From positions 3,680,808 through 3,744,807 of the forward strand of contig NZ_CM001977.1 in NCBI RefSeq assembly GCF_000406165.1: a stretch of 64,000 bases of DNA, written 5' to 3'. The translations under genes were made by a program, and so were the position numbers. A model generated the notes under the pieces. It worked only from the letters and a program-made list of their open reading frames with translations, was not told the origin of the DNA and did no database searches. Below are positions 61,657 through 64,000 of the stretch, piece by piece. Source of the stretch: Dickeya zeae NCPPB 2538 (lineage in GTDB: Bacteria > Pseudomonadota > Gammaproteobacteria > Enterobacterales > Enterobacteriaceae). Each line of letters starts with the position of its first letter. Positions within the stretch are counted from its first letter, which is position 1.

Positions 61657-63296
61657 CGGCTGGCGACGCTCAATGCCAGTCGCGGCGTTTTGCTGATCAT
61701 CATTGAATCAACAGTCATCGCGCTGGCGGTCATCGAATCGGCAATCGTAAAGCGACTGACGGACTGCTTCAGTTCCTGCGAATGCGTTTCCAGATAGGCG
61801 GTATCTGTCGTGGTTTGCTCAACCATCGCAGCATTCTGTTGCGTTGTGCGCTCCATCTCAGCCAGCGACCGGGCAATTTCCTGCGTTGCGATGGACTGCT
61901 CCGCCGAGGTATCCGCAATCTTCCTGATAAACTCGCTCGACAAATCAACCGCCTGATTAATTTTCTGCATCACTTCAGAGGCCTGGCTGATTTCACTGTA
62001 GCCCTCGCCAATTTTCTCGGATGATGCATCGATCAGGTGCTTTATCTGATGCGCCGATGCCGTGGTTTTCTGCGACAGGGTGCGAATTTCAGCCGCCACC
62101 ACCGAGAAACCGCGCCCTACTTCCCCCGCTCGCGCCGCCTCTACCGCCGCATTAATCGCCAGAATATTGGTCTGGAAGGCGATATCCTCGATCACTTTGG
62201 TGATAGACGAAATGCTGTCCGAATGCCGCTTGATGTTCTCCATCGTATCCACGATTTTACTCACCAGCTGATTACCCTGATGCGTTTCGCTGGCCGCATT
62301 TTCAGATAACTGACTGGCCTGTCTGGCGCTGGCGGCATTGTCTTTCACCGACTCGGACACCTGCCCCATCGCTGCCGAAGTTTGCTGCAACGCCGACACC
62401 TGCATATCGGTACGCTGCGACAACGCTACGCTGCTTTTGCTGATATTTTCACTGGCAACCGTCACCCCTTCAGCATGCGTCGACACATTAGCGACAATAT
62501 TAATTAATGACTGGCGCATGGTTTCAATCGCTGCCATGACACTGTGTTGCTGCTTATCATTAATGAGGGTTTTCTCGGTTAAATTACCGGAGGCAATCGC
62601 ACGGGTCATCGTCAGTAATACAGCCGGTTCGGCACCCAGTGCCTGAAAAATGCGGCGGCGGGTCGCAAACATCGCCAGCGCCCCCAGTAATAGGGCGACG
62701 ATTAAAACAATCGGCATTGCCACGCTAAAATACCTTGCTGTTTCTCTGGCGGTATGCGTCAACTGATTATTCTGTTCCGCCTCATAATTAATAAACGCAT
62801 TCACATCCGCCAGCCACTGTACAAATGCACCGCGACCTTCACTCAGCAAGAGAGTACGCGCAGCGTCGATATTGCCCGCATTTTGCAATGCAATTAATCG
62901 GGCAATGATTGCGCTGGTCTTATTATTCGAATTTTGTATATTTTGGTATAAGGTTTTTTCGTGACCAGATATCGCCAACTGGTTCAACATCGCGTCGAGC
63001 TTCACATCCGACTGTTGGTAAATATCCGCCAGTTTATTGATATTATTGATAATCACTGAAAGCTCTTGCTTGTCGGCAATCAATAAGTCCCGAACAGCAA
63101 TCGAGCGGTCGTGAACACTACCACGCAAATTCACCGCATAGAATTGCTTAACGCTATTTTCATCATTCACTTCGGTTAATATATTGCTGATGTGGCGAAT
63201 GGTTATCAAACCTGAAATACCCAATACTACACTGACTAATATAGGAATAATAAAACCCACTACAATTTGTCGTTTTACCGTCATGGTATTTTTCAT
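61653..63296 (-). CDS. Methyl-accepting chemotaxis protein without CheR tail
   Basis: This 547-residue transmembrane receptor has membrane helices at about 10-31 and 190-212 with a mostly helical periplasmic domain between, then HAMP. The signalling domain tip is IAFQTNILAINAAVEAARAG. Unlike the receptor at 715 it ends VASR and lacks the CheR-binding pentapeptide. Its adjacency to the sugar-acid operon might reflect a ligand link, but this is speculative. The promoter region at 63297-63872 contains a palindromic repeat. Confidence 0.94.
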   Translation of the reverse strand: MKNTMTVKRQIVVGFIIPILVSVVLGISGLITIRHISNILTEVNDENSVKQFYAVNLRGSVHDRSIAVRDLLIADKQELSVIINNINKLADIYQQSDVKLDAMLNQLAISGHEKTLYQNIQNSNNKTSAIIARLIALQNAGNIDAARTLLLSEGRGAFVQWLADVNAFINYEAEQNNQLTHTARETARYFSVAMPIVLIVALLLGALAMFATRRRIFQALGAEPAVLLTMTRAIASGNLTEKTLINDKQQHSVMAAIETMRQSLINIVANVSTHAEGVTVASENISKSSVALSQRTDMQVSALQQTSAAMGQVSESVKDNAASARQASQLSENAASETHQGNQLVSKIVDTMENIKRHSDSISSITKVIEDIAFQTNILAINAAVEAARAGEVGRGFSVVAAEIRTLSQKTTASAHQIKHLIDASSEKIGEGYSEISQASEVMQKINQAVDLSSEFIRKIADTSAEQSIATQEIARSLAEMERTTQQNAAMVEQTTTDTAYLETHSQELKQSVSRFTIADSMTASAMTVDSMMISKTPRLALSVASR

Positions 63297-63872
63297 GTGT
63301 CCCCCGATGCCAACTTAACTATATATACCTTTCATACTTCAAGTTGTAGGTGTGTTGACTGCAACTCGAATTATTTGGGGTATAGAATCTATGCCAATAA
63401 ATATTATCGACGCAGCTCATGTAAATCTGGGTAGCGTAAACGAAACCCACACACACCAATTCGTGCGGATGCCGAACACTGCCCAACGCCAAAATGGCAA
63501 ATAAAATAACCTGTCTGGATAAGTGGTTACTGTCTGTTTTAGTGACTGCCGTATTTGTGTTTCATACTAAGTCAAACTGGCATCATAATCGATAGGGAAA
63601 AGCATCGGCTCGCACTATTAATACAATTGGAGACAATTGCTATATATCCGTCATATTTCAGGTTACAGAGCCTACGTCGGTTTTCAATGTGGGTTTTTAA
63701 TATGGCTTTTCAACGTTGCTTGTCAGCATAACCTTTCAACATCGATAAGCGATGGGTACCGTGGTCCTGGCGAACAATTGGGGGAATGCGAATACAAACA
63801 CACAAGCAGCGTCCCTGCCTCTGAGGCATGCAGTATGGCGTGAAATACATCATTCGTTATCGACCGTCAACA
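63297..63872. other. Intergenic region between chemoreceptor and yacL
   Basis: A 576-bp region upstream of the minus-strand chemoreceptor and downstream of yacL. It holds a 59-bp palindromic repeat at 63325-63383 and a degenerate relative of its end at about 63642-63667. A 68-codon frame at 63637-63843 is not convincing. Confidence 0.6.
63325..63383. repeat. Short enterobacterial palindromic repeat
   Basis: ATACC...GGTAT termini flank TTCAAGTTG and CAACTCGAA arms, as in the dispersed repeats of Enterobacterales containing CAACTCGAATTATTT and ATACTTCAAGTTG. This copy is a short deleted form with a compact middle. The longer family version carries an ERIC-like core, which is absent here. Confidence 0.65.
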
Positions 63873-64000
63873 TCACCCCTTGTCGACAAACGTCCGGTAT
63901 TTCTCCAGCAATTCCAGAAAGTCCTCCAGACCGCAGAGCGACAGGCTTTCTTCATCGTAATAACTCATGCCCTCTTCCAGCTCGTCGGTTTCAAACGCCA
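63873..64000 (-). CDS. yacL: YacL family protein, 3' part
   Basis: The last 42 codons read FETDELEEGMSYYDEESL and SLCGLEDFLELLEKYRTFVD, ending VDKG. E. coli YacL has the same C-terminal pattern (MNYYDEESLSLCGVEDFL). The stop is at 63873-63875 and the rest lies beyond the right edge. YacL belongs to a conserved family of unknown function, usually near acnB and speD/speE. Confidence 0.92.
   Translation of the reverse strand, partial: AFETDELEEGMSYYDEESLSLCGLEDFLELLEKYRTFVDKG

Noticed and set aside
63637..63843. 68-codon frame near the right end
   Set aside because: No recognisable product or good start, and it overlaps a degenerate palindromic repeat.

Overview
The window looks like chromosome of a soft-rot enterobacterium (Pectobacteriaceae; Dickeya is my best guess). 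The evidence is near-E. coli uvrA, ssb and yacL proteins, a type I-F CRISPR repeat of the Pectobacterium/Dickeya kind, an enterobacterial LexA box and Zur box, and several plant-associated sugar-acid and uronide gene clusters. The genus is an inference; the family-level placement is more secure.

Layout. 1-407 is the 3' end of a type I-F CRISPR array. 402-5810 holds a chemoreceptor, a diguanylate cyclase and a YjbQ-type protein, flanked by two copies of a structured interspersed repeat. 5841-9463 is the conserved SOS pair uvrA/ssb, diverging from a LexA box. 9554-12517 carries small accessory and orphan genes: two AT-rich hypotheticals, a flavin reductase-like protein, an NAD(P)-binding protein and a secreted hypothetical.

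12890-34735 is one long rightward operon for an extracellular contractile injection system (eCIS, Afp/PVC-like). It encodes a tube terminator, one sheath, two tube proteins, a DUF5908 protein, a LysM hub, a spike, PAAR, gp25, two baseplate-J wedges, a fibre-like protein, a tape measure, and a last membrane protein with a GH18-like fold. It has no AAA+ ATPase and no recognisable cargo gene. A third copy of the structured repeat lies inside this operon.

34789-45944 is a carbohydrate locus: a LacI regulator, a MalFGK-type importer, a GH105/GH88 unsaturated uronyl hydrolase and an unassigned 826-residue protein on the minus strand. A divergent solute-binding protein and BadF-type kinases (one lacking its N-terminal half) are on the plus strand. 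45992-50566 has a molybdate-like permease and binding protein without an ATPase, then a Zur-box-controlled zinc ABC importer with a 34-residue membrane peptide. 50836-51946 has LOG and VOC proteins.

52153-61522 is a divergent sugar-acid locus. On one side are dtnK, pdxA2 and a DeoR regulator; on the other an Fe-alcohol dehydrogenase, a DapA-family aldolase, a sodium symporter, a BNR-repeat sialidase-like protein, a YhcH-family protein and an SDR. A second chemoreceptor and the 3' end of yacL close the window.

The observation I find most unusual is the roughly 210-bp repeat present three times (402-626, 5581-5810, 19848-20057). The copies differ in sequence but keep the same long-range and local base pairs through compensatory changes, which argues for a conserved structure.
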